A stretch of DNA of 64,000 nucleotides, taken from CAIRDP01 sp037134895. Lineage in GTDB: Bacteria; Bacteroidota; Bacteroidia; Bacteroidales; FEN-979. Below, in pieces: positions 33,695-43,600 of the stretch. A model generated the notes under the pieces. The model worked only from the letters and a program-made list of their open reading frames with translations. It had not been told where the DNA came from and did no database searches. The position numbers and the translations under genes are program-made. Location: contig JBAXLI010000006.1 in NCBI GenBank assembly GCA_037134895.1, positions 1 to 64,000 on the forward strand, written 5' to 3'. How positions within the stretch are numbered: the stretch's first letter is position 1; each line of letters opens with the position of its first letter.

Positions 33695-36121
33695 ATGGCA
33701 CGACCGATCTTCCTGATTTTTCTCCTGATAATTATATCCGCAACAATCTCATCCGCCCAGTCCAGACCGAACGGAACCATATTTGGGAAGGTCATTGACT
33801 CTGAGACAAATTCACCTGTTGAATATGCCAATATTGCCCTGGTCGATACACTGAACGGCAGGATTGTGAGCGGGGCTGTAACCGACAGCAGCGGTGCGTT
33901 TAAACTGACCGGCATTCCTAACGGAATTTATTTTCTTGATTACAGTTTTATCGGCTACCTAAAACAGCGGTCAAAACCCATCGGCATTGACCGGAAGAAC
34001 AACAGGGTTGAACTCGGAGTCCTCGCTCTGAAGCCATCCGCACAAAATATGAAAGAAGTTACCGTCACTGCCGAAAAGAACATGATTATTAGTAAAATTG
34101 ACAGGAAAATATTCAATGTTCAGCAGGATATCATGGCCCAGACCGGAACTGTTACTGATGTTCTTCAGAATATTCCGGCAGTGACTGTCGATATGGACGG
34201 AAATGTAAGCCTGAGGGGGTCGGGAAATGTGACCATTCTTATAAACGGCCGGCCTTCGTCCATGACGGGTTCAGCAAGCCTTGAACAGATGCCTGCTTCA
34301 CTTATCGAGAGGATTGAAGTGATTACCAATCCTTCGGCCAAATACCGCCCCGATGGTACAGCCGGCATCATCAACATTGTTCTGAAAAAGAACCGCAAGG
34401 CGGGTTTTAACACGGTCATAGGTGGCAATGTCGGGAACCACGACAGGTATACAGGGAATTTGCAGCTGAATCTGAATACAGGCAAGGTTAACCTTTTCGG
34501 GAGTTATGGTTTCAGGAAAGATTACCGCTGGAGGGCCAGTGACCTGTATTCCCAAAGCATTGACACTTCAAATGGTCAGAGCAACTATTATTACCAGTAT
34601 TCCGAAGGATACGCCAAACCTGTATCGAACCTGGGCACACTGGGATTCGACTGGAGCATCAGCGACAAAGATGTTGCCGGGGTCACAACCACAATCAATT
34701 ACAGGGACTTAACCAGGTTTTCAACATCTTATAATCAGTATAGAAATGATTCAATGGTTCCTACTGAGAATTTTATTCGTTACCAGGAAGGTCCCGATTA
34801 TGAAACAAGCTTCGGCGCCAACGCGTTTTATGAACATACATTTAACGAGGCAAGCGAGCATAAACTGAGGGTTGATTTTGTTTTTCAATATGACGACGAA
34901 CATGAAAATTATTCCTACACCTCTGTATATTCCCAGCCGCTTTACCCTAACCAGCTTTCCTACAACTACAACCACATCATCCAGCAGAAGTATAACCTGG
35001 CCGTTACGTATACCTGTCCTTTATGGAAAAATGCATCGCTGGAGACCGGATATGATGGGAATATGGAGATCTCGAACCAGGACTTTCTTGTTCAGAATTA
35101 TGATACTGAAAAACGAACCTGGATCACCGATACCACACTGACCAATCATTTCATCGGGAACCAGACTGTTCATGCGGTATTCGGGACGTTGTCCTATACT
35201 ATTAAGAAATTCTCCTTCATGGCTGGTGTAAGGCCCGAACTTGCGATACTCAAACTGGATTATATCACCTGGAAGTCGGTTGTAAACCAGACTTATTTTG
35301 CAGTCTACCCTACCCTGCATCTGTCTCTTGCCTCCGGCAAGAATGAATGGCAGCTGAATTACAGCCGAAGGGTTAACAGGCCGAGTCCCGAAGACATGAA
35401 TCCGGTTCCTGAATACCGCGATCCCAGGAACTTTTTCGTTGGAAACCCTGATCTGAAACCCGAGGATATACATTCGTTCGAGCTGGGATATGCTGTAAAA
35501 TCAAAAGGTGTTAACCTGATCCCCACCATTTTTTACCGTTACCGCCTGAATGGTTTCACAACGGTGACCTATAACCTGAACGACTCGGTGCTGGTAACCA
35601 TGATGGCGAACCTGTCACATGATCAGAGCGCAGGTATTGACTTCAGCGGGAATGCCCAGTTTGCAAAGATATTCAACGTAAATTTCAGCGCCTCAGGGTA
35701 CTATAATGAGATTGACGCCTCCAATATCGGGTTCAGCAAAAACAAGGCAGCCTGGTCATGGAATGCGAAGGTCAATGCATCGGTGAGCATCTCAAAATCG
35801 ACAATTTTGCAGGTGAACGGTCAGTACAGGTCATCGGTTCTTACACCACAGGGAATGAGATACCCGAACTGGGTCGTCAACCTGGGATTCCGCCAGGATT
35901 TCTTTAAAAAGAAACTGTCGTTTCTATTTACTGTTTCCGATCTGTTCAATTCAAACTACAATAAAAGCAATGTCAACACTTCTGTTCTCGTACAGGAATC
36001 ATACAGAAGACGCGATGCCCCGGTGTTTTACGCAGGCGTTGTATTCAATTTCAGTACCATTGAAAAGAGTAAGAAAGAAAAGGAAGTCAAATTCGAGTTT
36101 GACAATTCCTCTGATCGTTAG
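33695..36121 (+). CDS. TonB-dependent receptor / outer-membrane beta-barrel protein
   Basis: An 808-residue protein with a signal peptide (SSAQS), a carboxypeptidase-regulatory-like domain at about 28-115 (GKVIDSETNSPVEYANI), a plug at about 125-230 (TDVLQNIPAVTVDMDGNVSL, GSGNVTILINGRPSS), and a long barrel of the OMP_b-brl_3 type. The barrel contains the NRPSPEDMNP segment also common in such proteins. No SusD gene adjoins it. The substrate is unknown; members of this class are often linked to peptide, metal or siderophore uptake. The gene is monocistronic, with a promoter box upstream and a strong shared hairpin downstream. Confidence 0.85.
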   Translation: MARPIFLIFLLIIISATISSAQSRPNGTIFGKVIDSETNSPVEYANIALVDTLNGRIVSGAVTDSSGAFKLTGIPNGIYFLDYSFIGYLKQRSKPIGIDRKNNRVELGVLALKPSAQNMKEVTVTAEKNMIISKIDRKIFNVQQDIMAQTGTVTDVLQNIPAVTVDMDGNVSLRGSGNVTILINGRPSSMTGSASLEQMPASLIERIEVITNPSAKYRPDGTAGIINIVLKKNRKAGFNTVIGGNVGNHDRYTGNLQLNLNTGKVNLFGSYGFRKDYRWRASDLYSQSIDTSNGQSNYYYQYSEGYAKPVSNLGTLGFDWSISDKDVAGVTTTINYRDLTRFSTSYNQYRNDSMVPTENFIRYQEGPDYETSFGANAFYEHTFNEASEHKLRVDFVFQYDDEHENYSYTSVYSQPLYPNQLSYNYNHIIQQKYNLAVTYTCPLWKNASLETGYDGNMEISNQDFLVQNYDTEKRTWITDTTLTNHFIGNQTVHAVFGTLSYTIKKFSFMAGVRPELAILKLDYITWKSVVNQTYFAVYPTLHLSLASGKNEWQLNYSRRVNRPSPEDMNPVPEYRDPRNFFVGNPDLKPEDIHSFELGYAVKSKGVNLIPTIFYRYRLNGFTTVTYNLNDSVLVTMMANLSHDQSAGIDFSGNAQFAKIFNVNFSASGYYNEIDASNIGFSKNKAAWSWNAKVNASVSISKSTILQVNGQYRSSVLTPQGMRYPNWVVNLGFRQDFFKKKLSFLFTVSDLFNSNYNKSNVNTSVLVQESYRRRDAPVFYAGVVFNFSTIEKSKKEKEVKFEFDNSSDR

Positions 36122-36150
36122 GATGGTTCTGTTGATTCTGAATTCTTGAC

Positions 36151-36191
36151 AAGAAAACGCCCCGGAATTATTCATCCCGGGGCGTTTTCTT
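36151..36191. terminator. Bidirectional intrinsic terminator
   Basis: AAGAAAACGCCCCGG at 36151-36165 pairs exactly with CCGGGGCGTTTTCTT at 36177-36191 around an 11-nt loop. The A/T-rich outer parts give a T-run on both strands. It lies between the convergent genes ending at 36121 and 36212. Confidence 0.9.
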
Positions 36192-36211
36192 GATTTGAGA
36201 ACTGTCATCCG

Positions 36212-39148
36212 CTATCGCAGTATTACAATTTTCCTGGTAACAAGATACGTTTCGGATCTGATGACGATGTTGTACGTTCCTGCCGGGGCTGAGGAAAGGT
36301 CGACCTGGTATTCATCCTGTCCTTTCAGCTGCTTCTTCAGAATCGACTTGCCGCTCATATCTTCAACTTCAATTGTAAGCACGCTTTTACTACCGTCGGC
36401 CGGGGCGATATTGAAGATCCCTTTGTTGGGATTGGGATAGATCTTAACCTTGCCTGCATCGGCTTCACTGATGCCTGCGGTGGACTTTGCCTGGGAGAGA
36501 TTCACAATCACAGGGATCAGGCCCGCCGCGGTAACTGTTATATGCGAGGTCCTGGCAATTCTCCCGGCATTTGCAGTGTAATTGGCTACAATGGTGCCTT
36601 CCCCTGTTCCCGAAGCAGTCACAGTACACCAAACGCTGTCGCTCTGTGCAGTCCAGCTTGTATTGGATGTAACCTGGTAGTTAATGCTCCCTGCAAGCGA
36701 AGATACATTCTGGGTCGAAGGTGTGACAAGCAGGCTCGGTCCCTGCCCTGCCTGGGTAACAGTAACAACAACAGGGCCCACACCAATGCCAAGTACCGAA
36801 ATATGTGCTATCCTCTGGGTAACTGTAGTATTGGCCTGAACAGTAGCTGTTATAGAGCCGTTCCCGATGCCTGAGGGTGTAACAGCACACCATGCTGCAT
36901 CGGAAGTGGCAGTCCAGGAAGTATTGCAAAGTACGGTAAAGTTTGTAATCACTGCATCAGAGATAACATTCTGGTTGTCGGGTGTAACGATAAGCTGGGG
37001 GGTAATCCCAGCCTGAGTCACTGTAACTGCCACCGGGGTAACTCCGATACCGCTCACGGTGAGGGTTGCAACCCTTGACTGTGTGCCGGTATTTTCGGTA
37101 AAGACGGCATGAATGGTATCATTACCTGTCCCGCCGGATGTGGGGACGCACCAGGTAGCACTGCTTGAAACAAGCCAGGGAATGTTGCTGGTAACCTCAA
37201 AGATTGTTTCGCCAGGGATTTCGCCAACGCTCTGGTTTGGCGGGTAAACTGAAAGATTAGGTTGAATTGTAGAGAAGGATTTCACTGCTCCGTATTTTGC
37301 ACCGGCAGGATTTGTGCCTGCAACGCGGTAATAATATGTAGTAGCTGGATTTAATCCGCTGATAATACTTGCAATCGGTATTACGGATGTTCCCGATCCC
37401 AAAGAATCCACAGGAGTCGAATTTGGAAGGTTTATCATCGATGTACCCCAGTAAAAATATCCGGTTGAAGGAGCTCCGTTAGGATTGACAGTACCGTTCA
37501 AAGTCGCAGTGACCCCTGTCTGGTTTGTTGCGTCAAGAGTCACAACTGACGGAGGAAGTGCGTATTTGAACGAAGCGATCCTGGTTTTACGGCTGCCACC
37601 CGCACCGATATATTCTGAAGTGAACCAAAAGGTATTATCATCAGTCGGATCAACGGAAAGAAGGGAATAATCACCCCAGCGGTTGTAACCTGTCTGGGAA
37701 TTTTGTCCGTTTATTATCGTGTCCTCTGCAATATCAAGAGTGCCGTTGCCGGCTGCGTAAGCGACTGCCGATTGTCCGCAGTACCTGATTGACGGGTATA
37801 TATTGGCACTTGACACAGAGTATCCAAGGCCAATGGTGCTTGCCCCGTTCAGCATGATACTACCCATCCACCTGCTGTCAGCATCAGGGGCATAGGTGCT
37901 TTGCTGCCTTACGGACCAGGAACCCGCTGTTTTTCGGAGTTCATACCAACGTATTCCTGCATGATTGTTACTTGGTGGTGTTCCAAGGTTGACTGTATGA
38001 CAGCATACTATCGTTTGGTATGCTCCGAAATTCCTGTATTGGGGAACATTCATGATCACCTGAGGAATGGCATCTACTTTCTGGGAAACGCCTTTCTGGC
38101 TTACATTATCCCAGTTATTTCCGAAGTTGCTGCTGAAGGGTTCCACATCGATTTGCTGAACCCTGTTGAAGGTCGAGTTGGTTGTGACATTCCAGTCAAC
38201 CGCCAGTTCATATATCCATAACTGGTCTGTTCCCCCTCCGAATGCATCATCATTGAAAGCAATGTATAATCCCGGTGAACCGGCTGGCGCAAAAGCCCCG
38301 TCATTGTCTATCGGAGGCACGCACATGAACCCATCAACCGAAGACGGCCTCCAGGTATTATGAAAGCCAACCGACTTGGCTGTTGCTCCCACCAGGATGG
38401 AATCACGCTGAAAAACATAAATATCTGTACTACCCCCGTTATTGTCACCCATATAATACCCGTCGCGCCATACGCTGAATTTGGGATAATCGGGCATCGA
38501 AGCAACCGGGAAGGAATACTGGTGCCAGGTCCCGGTGGGGTCATTAGTGGTTGAAACGGCAAGTAAAATGTAATTTGTTCCGGAACCCGGTATTGAAAAT
38601 TCTGTTGCAAACCAGCGATCGGCCTGCTCATCGTAAAGTATGATCGGGTCGCCGTCGTTCCTGGTAGCACCGGGTACATTGCCGAAGAGCAGGTTCATAT
38701 TGGTTGGGCCTGCAACAAGAGCTCCTGCTTTATTGTAGATGGCATAAACCGAGTTGATGGTTTGCATAAAATGGTTCGGGCCAACTGTGCCGTTGCAGTC
38801 GGGAGGATAATAAGGAGAAGATTGTCCGTCGAAATTTACCAGAGGGGCTGAAGGGTTATGAACATTCCCCATGAATTTCTGCCAGGCTGCATCTTCACCT
38901 CTTGGCAGAGCTGTTGCCGCATAAGGATAACTGCGAAATTCCAGCCCTTCATTAAGCTCCTTTTTGGCTTTCTTCGCCATCTCTTTCCAGTCGGCAGCAC
39001 TCATTACAGGAAGGTCACGCAAGGGTTTGCTTAATCCCCAGTATTTTCCAACTGATATTTCACTTGGGCCTGCGGGTCGGCTCTGGGCCCCGGCCATAAC
39101 AACCGGCATTACAAATGCCAGTAATAATAGTAAGTTCTTAATTTTCAT
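36212..39148 (-). CDS. T9SS-secreted multidomain protein with FN3 and three BACON domains
   Basis: A 978-residue protein with a signal peptide (VVMAGAQ). Residues about 80-530 are rich in beta structure, aromatics and short repeats (for example FDGQSSPYYPPDCNGTVGP and DRWFATEF) and look like a propeller-type domain of unknown role. An FN3-like domain follows at about 533-625. Three BACON repeats lie at about 628-885, each with an SxxTWC or AAWCxV core and a VTVTQAG end. BACON domains are thought to bind carbohydrate or glycoprotein. The last 85 residues are a T9SS sorting domain (KIYPNPNKGIF to YLVTRKIVIL). No catalytic motif is recognised. Confidence 0.82.
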   Translation of the reverse strand: MKIKNLLLLLAFVMPVVMAGAQSRPAGPSEISVGKYWGLSKPLRDLPVMSAADWKEMAKKAKKELNEGLEFRSYPYAATALPRGEDAAWQKFMGNVHNPSAPLVNFDGQSSPYYPPDCNGTVGPNHFMQTINSVYAIYNKAGALVAGPTNMNLLFGNVPGATRNDGDPIILYDEQADRWFATEFSIPGSGTNYILLAVSTTNDPTGTWHQYSFPVASMPDYPKFSVWRDGYYMGDNNGGSTDIYVFQRDSILVGATAKSVGFHNTWRPSSVDGFMCVPPIDNDGAFAPAGSPGLYIAFNDDAFGGGTDQLWIYELAVDWNVTTNSTFNRVQQIDVEPFSSNFGNNWDNVSQKGVSQKVDAIPQVIMNVPQYRNFGAYQTIVCCHTVNLGTPPSNNHAGIRWYELRKTAGSWSVRQQSTYAPDADSRWMGSIMLNGASTIGLGYSVSSANIYPSIRYCGQSAVAYAAGNGTLDIAEDTIINGQNSQTGYNRWGDYSLLSVDPTDDNTFWFTSEYIGAGGSRKTRIASFKYALPPSVVTLDATNQTGVTATLNGTVNPNGAPSTGYFYWGTSMINLPNSTPVDSLGSGTSVIPIASIISGLNPATTYYYRVAGTNPAGAKYGAVKSFSTIQPNLSVYPPNQSVGEIPGETIFEVTSNIPWLVSSSATWCVPTSGGTGNDTIHAVFTENTGTQSRVATLTVSGIGVTPVAVTVTQAGITPQLIVTPDNQNVISDAVITNFTVLCNTSWTATSDAAWCAVTPSGIGNGSITATVQANTTVTQRIAHISVLGIGVGPVVVTVTQAGQGPSLLVTPSTQNVSSLAGSINYQVTSNTSWTAQSDSVWCTVTASGTGEGTIVANYTANAGRIARTSHITVTAAGLIPVIVNLSQAKSTAGISEADAGKVKIYPNPNKGIFNIAPADGSKSVLTIEVEDMSGKSILKKQLKGQDEYQVDLSSAPAGTYNIVIRSETYLVTRKIVILR

Positions 39149-39167
39149 CGGGCTTGATTTGATAAGG

Positions 39168-39183
39168 CAAAATTACAAAAATA
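39168..39183 (-). promoter_or_regulatory. Two overlapping candidate -7 boxes of the BACON protein gene
   Basis: The minus strand reads TATTTTTG (39176-39183) followed by TAATTTTG (39168-39175). Both match TAnnTTTG. The nearer one lies 20 nt upstream of the ATG at 39148. Confidence 0.45.
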
Positions 39184-39213
39184 AAGGCTCAGACGAAGAT
39201 TTTCTTGCAGTTC

Positions 39214-39243
39214 TTGACAATTTGATTTCTTTGGTTATTTTTG
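39214..39243 (+). promoter_or_regulatory. Promoter of the DUF3078 gene: TTG, 19 bp, TATTTTTG
   Basis: TATTTTTG at 39236-39243 matches TAnnTTTG, and a TTG at 39214-39216 lies 19 bp upstream, the spacing expected for the Bacteroidota -33/-7 promoter. The ATG at 39266 is 23 nt downstream. This is the best-formed promoter I see in the window. Confidence 0.6.
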
Positions 39244-39265
39244 CTGCTTATAATAATTCTAACTT

Positions 39266-40210
39266 ATGAAAAAACTGATTTTTACCCTAATTTTAGCCCT
39301 GGTTGCAGGGTTCTCATATACTCAGGATATTAAAACGGTTGCTTCAGGCCTTGACAAATCCAAAACTGAGACAGTGGCCGATACAACCCCCAAACACTGG
39401 AAATTAGGTGGATTCGGATCCCTTACTATAAACCAGGCAGCCTATTCCAACTGGGCTTCCGGCGGAACAAATTCTCTCGGGGCTACCGGGATGCTAAACC
39501 TCAAACTCAGATACTCCAAAAACAAGCATGCATGGTCCAACCTTCTCGACGCAGCCTATGGGTTCCAGTTCCTCGGAAAAACCGAAGCTGCCAAATTCAA
39601 CAAAACCGACGATAAACTGGAGTTCACGACAGCTTACAGCTACGAAATCGCCCCGAATAAAAAATGGTACCTTACCGTACTAGTGAACTTCCGCACTCAG
39701 TTTACCGCGGGATACAACTCACCCAACGACAGTGTGCCGATCTCCGATTTCATGTCCCCGGGCTACCTTGTCGCCGGTCTCGGCATCACTTACCGTCCTG
39801 CGAATTTTTTCACACTCTATGTTTCCCCCGGTTCCGGCCGTTTTACATTTGTGATGAACGATACTCTCTCAAAACAGGGAGCTTTTGGTGTTGACAAGGG
39901 CAAGCATCTGAGGTCAGAACTGGGCCCGTATGTGAGAGCAGACCTTAACAAGGATCTTGCAAAAAACATCAACATCACCTCTTCCCTTGAACTGTTTTCC
40001 GATTATTTTCATGATTTCGGTTGCATTGATGTAAACTGGAATGTACTCCTGACACTTAAAGTTAACAAATGGCTGGCTGCTATCGTAAACTGCCAGCTGA
40101 TCTACGATAACGATATCCTGATACAGACAAACCCTCCTGAACCTGCATACGGTCCACGAACCCAGTTCAAAGAAATCATAGGCGTTGGTTTGTCATATAA
40201 ATTCCATTGA
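39266..40210 (+). CDS. DUF3078 outer-membrane beta-barrel family protein
   Basis: A 314-residue protein with a signal peptide (VAGFSYTQ). It has the signature of the DUF3078 family: WKLGGFGSLTINQAAYSNWASGG (quoted only in part here as WKLGGFG and SNWASGG), then repeated amphipathic beta-strands with aromatic girdle residues, and a final strand ending LSYKFH with a C-terminal aromatic-basic end. Family members are found across Bacteroidota and are thought to be outer-membrane proteins of unknown function. The stop codon overlaps an ATG (TGATG) that opens the frame leading into the next small gene. Confidence 0.85.
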   Translation: MKKLIFTLILALVAGFSYTQDIKTVASGLDKSKTETVADTTPKHWKLGGFGSLTINQAAYSNWASGGTNSLGATGMLNLKLRYSKNKHAWSNLLDAAYGFQFLGKTEAAKFNKTDDKLEFTTAYSYEIAPNKKWYLTVLVNFRTQFTAGYNSPNDSVPISDFMSPGYLVAGLGITYRPANFFTLYVSPGSGRFTFVMNDTLSKQGAFGVDKGKHLRSELGPYVRADLNKDLAKNINITSSLELFSDYFHDFGCIDVNWNVLLTLKVNKWLAAIVNCQLIYDNDILIQTNPPEPAYGPRTQFKEIIGVGLSYKFH

Positions 40211-40237
40211 TGATTACAGCCGGGCTGAAAAATCATT

Positions 40238-40245
40238 TACCTTTG
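40238..40245 (+). promoter_or_regulatory. Candidate -7 box upstream of the heptad-repeat leader
   Basis: TACCTTTG matches TAnnTTTG. It lies 67 nt before the ATG at 40312 and directly before the AACCAAC repeat, so a transcript from it would carry the repeat in its leader. Confidence 0.35.
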
Positions 40246-40253
40246 AGCATTCA

Positions 40254-40306
40254 AACCAACAACCAACAACCAACAACCAACAACCAACAACCAACAACCA
40301 ACAACC
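40254..40306. repeat. AACCAAC heptanucleotide tandem repeat (7.6 units)
   Basis: Seven exact AACCAAC units plus AACC lie between the DUF3078 stop and the ATG at 40312. All reading frames are open through this unit. The frame from the ATG at 40210 reads through it into the downstream gene at the present copy number. Confidence 0.95.
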
Positions 40307-40311
40307 ATACT

Positions 40312-40587
40312 ATGGCCCATCACGATCTGTATGACGATCACAGCCTGACCCATGAAGAACTGAAATTCAGGGAACATACCGAAAGAGCAGCTCACTTTAT
40401 CAAGATCGACCTTTTCAGGTCGGCCAGGGAAGAGTTTAAAGCAGCCCTGGCTTATAAACCCGGAGATGAAAAATGCCTGCAGGGGATTAGCGAGATGAAC
40501 AACAACATCCGCAGGGATGCCAAAGTCGTTTACATTGTCGCACCTCTTGTAATTTTGTTGATTGCAGCAATTGCTGCCTTCGGTTGA
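40312..40587 (+). CDS. Small tail-anchored TPR-like protein
   Basis: A 91-residue protein starting MAHHDLYDDHSLTHEEL. Residues 15-60 are helical and resemble one TPR-type hairpin (FIKIDLFRSAREEFKAALAY, partly quoted; then CLQGISEMN). A hydrophobic segment at about 68-90 (IVAPLVILLIAAIAAFG) ends the protein, so it is probably tail-anchored in the inner membrane. No known function. An upstream in-frame ATG at 40210 would add 34 residues, mostly Asn, Gln, Pro and Thr from the repeat; I prefer 40312 because that extension is repeat-derived. Only 3 bp separate its stop from the convergent kinase gene. Confidence 0.6.
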   Translation: MAHHDLYDDHSLTHEELKFREHTERAAHFIKIDLFRSAREEFKAALAYKPGDEKCLQGISEMNNNIRRDAKVVYIVAPLVILLIAAIAAFG

Positions 40588-40606
40588 TGATCATGCCCTG
40601 ATCATC
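40586..40606. terminator. Small hairpin across the stops of convergent genes
   Basis: GATGATCA at 40586-40593 pairs exactly with TGATCATC at 40599-40606 around a 5-nt loop. It covers both stop codons in the 3-bp gap between the small membrane protein gene and the kinase gene. There is no T-run, so a terminator role is uncertain. Confidence 0.3.
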
Positions 40607-43600
40607 TCGTCGATGAGGTTGAGAAGTACGTCCTTCGTTACAGGTTTCGGCAGATAACCTGAAAAGCCAAGAGAGATCAGCCGGTCCCTGTCGCCAATGG
40701 ATGCATATCCCGTAAGAGCTACGATGGGAACCGTTTTATAATCACCAAGCTTGCGAATCTCAAGCATAGCCTGTATCCCGTCAAGCCCTGGCCCAAGATT
40801 GATATCCATCAGGATCAGGTCAAAATGTTTCTGCCTTGCATTCTCGATTGCTGCTTTTGCGTCCAGTGCCGAAAAAGCTGTGCAACTGTCCTGAATATAC
40901 AGAGTAAGAAGCTGAAGATTCACCAGATTATCCTCCACAACCAGCACTGAGGGAATCGATGTCAGCTCTCTTGAAAGCCCCTTTTTCTCTTGCACTTTGT
41001 TAACAGCCGGTTCGGTAATTTCTGAAAAAACCTGACCTGCGGATGGCAATACAACAATAAACTCAGAACCCTCACCTGTCTTACTTTTGAGTTTTATCTC
41101 ACCGTTAAGCAAGGTTACTATCTTTTTGCTGATCGTAAGCCCAAGTCCGGATCCCTCAAACTTTCTTCCGTACCCTTCACTCACCTGCCTGAATGTTTCG
41201 AAGACCAGGTCGAAATTTTCCTTGGAAATACCAATACCCGTATCTTTCACCGATATCTCTATCATCCCCGGCCTGTTGGCCTCTGACTCCCCTGCCTCGA
41301 TGGTGATACTACCCTTCTCTGTATACTTAACGGCATTGTCGATAAGACATCTTAAAAGGTGCTGCAGCAGGTAGTCGTCGCCCAGGATTTGCAGGTAAGC
41401 CGGTACATTCAGGTTCAGGCTCAGGTTCTTTCTTTTGATCAGCGGTTCATAATTCGACAGCACCTTCAGAAGGGACTTTTTTATTGAGATCGGCACGAAT
41501 TTCCTTGTAAGCTTATCGGATTCCAGATGCGACAGGTCCATGATTGCGTCAAGTGTGTCCATAAGCCTCCGTCCCGAAATAAGGATATTCTCAGCTTTTG
41601 TTCTTGCCTCCGGATCGAGGAGATCATTAGTGAGAATCTCAGCAAACCCAAGTATCCCGTTCATTGGTGTCCTCAGCTCGTGGTTCATGTTCGCCAGAAG
41701 AGAGGAAGTAAGCTTTGAAGAAACCTCTGCCTTCTGCTTCTGAACCACAAGTTCCTGCTGCATCTTCATTCTCTGTATCGAAAGAGCGATCTGCTCTGAC
41801 ACAAAGATGAGCACATCCGTTTCATGATCACCGAACCTTATTTTGGGGTTATAACTCTGTGTAACCATTACACCAATTACATCTTTATCGATCTTCAGGG
41901 GCACACCAAGCCAGTCAATAGCCGGAGTGCCTTTCATCTCGATGATACCACGGTCAATGAAATACTGAATATCTTCAGGCCTGGCAAGAAGATGCCTGCC
42001 GGTGCGAAGTACAATGTCGGTAAGGCTGTTTCCCCTTTTTCTGCTGGCGGGCGGCGGATCTTTCTCATCGATGAAATAGGGAAAAGTGATAGTTTCCCCA
42101 TCCTGTTCAAGCAGTGCAATGAAAAGATTTCGGGCATCCATGAGATCGCCGATCACGATATGGATGTTTGCAAAGAGATCACTAAGGTCTTTTGCAGAAT
42201 GAGCAAGCTCTGAAATCCTGTATACGGCTCCCTTGACCTTCTCCGACTGTATGACATCCGAAATATCCTTATTGATCGTTATAAGCCCGAGCGCATTCCC
42301 TGCATCATCCTTCAGCTGGGAGGTCGAAGAAAGCACATAGGCGGTGCTTCCATCCTTCCGCTTGTGAACAAGTTCACCTTTCCAGCTTCCATTCCGATTA
42401 AGTTCTTCGAAAATACCAGCCCTTCCGGCTCCGGGGAAATCCACCCTTAAAGAGCCACCTCCGAACTTGCCAATCACTTCTTCGGCCTTCCAGCCATAAA
42501 TCCTTTCTGCTCCCTTATTCCAGCTCTGGATGATCATTTCCTTATCAAAGGTGATAATGGCGTCGCTGATCTCCTGGAGCAATGCATTCATATAGCGTAT
42601 CTGCTCTTCATCTACCTGGGATTTCTGCTTGAACCTGAAATGAGACCTGTAGTACTGCAGCTGCTGGCTCTTCCAGATCAGTGCAGCAGAGGTCGCAAGA
42701 AGAATGACCAGGACAAGAATATAAATGACAAGGTTTAAGGCTCCTTTGTGAAGAGGCGCAATGAGCTCACTTTTATCGATCTTGCATAACAGCCACCAGT
42801 TGGTTCCGGAGATATGACGAATCTCCGCCATTACCGGGAATCCCCTGTAATCTTTGGCATCATAGAGGATCAGCGAACCCTTGAGCGGGACAGTCTGACT
42901 GACCTCATCCATTGAAGAAGGCCTTGTAAAAGCGATTACAGTATCAGGCTTCAGTATGCTTCCCGAGAGATAATAGGTCGCTGACGCGTCATGATGCAGA
43001 AGAATGTTCTCAGCGGTAGTCCGTTTAACCGGCCAGGCAGCAAGAGCGGGAAAAAGGTTCTTCAGGGGATCTATAAAGAACCTGGCATAACCAAGCAGCA
43101 CCCCTTTGTCCTTAAGTGCAATAGAAGTAGTGAGATATGGTTTTTCATTTCCCTGTTTAATCATCTCCGAGAGATGTATCTCTCCTGTATTCAGGACAAT
43201 GGTTTCTGCCTGGCTCAGGTCAGAAACCCATGGCCCCGGGGTCTTTTCGAGCAGGATATATATTATTTTACCCCTGTCATTATACAACACAATGTTGTTA
43301 TACTCATGATTCTTCCTGATCGGGTCAAGCCAACCCGCCATTGTCGCCTTGCTGGCCGGATCTGAAGGCTTCTTCAGCAGCGTCCCGAAATTCGAACTAA
43401 ATCTCTCGCTTCCCGCAAGGTACGAACACTCGGCCTTCCGCTCATCAATCCACTTTTCGATCTCATTAACCTTAAAACTGGCAACCGCCGAAAGCAACTC
43501 CTTGTGTATATTTAAAATATCATCCTTCTGATGCATGTAATAAAAATGACCTCCTGCAAAAAGGCCTGTTGCAAGCAGGGAGATAAACAGGATCTGTTTC

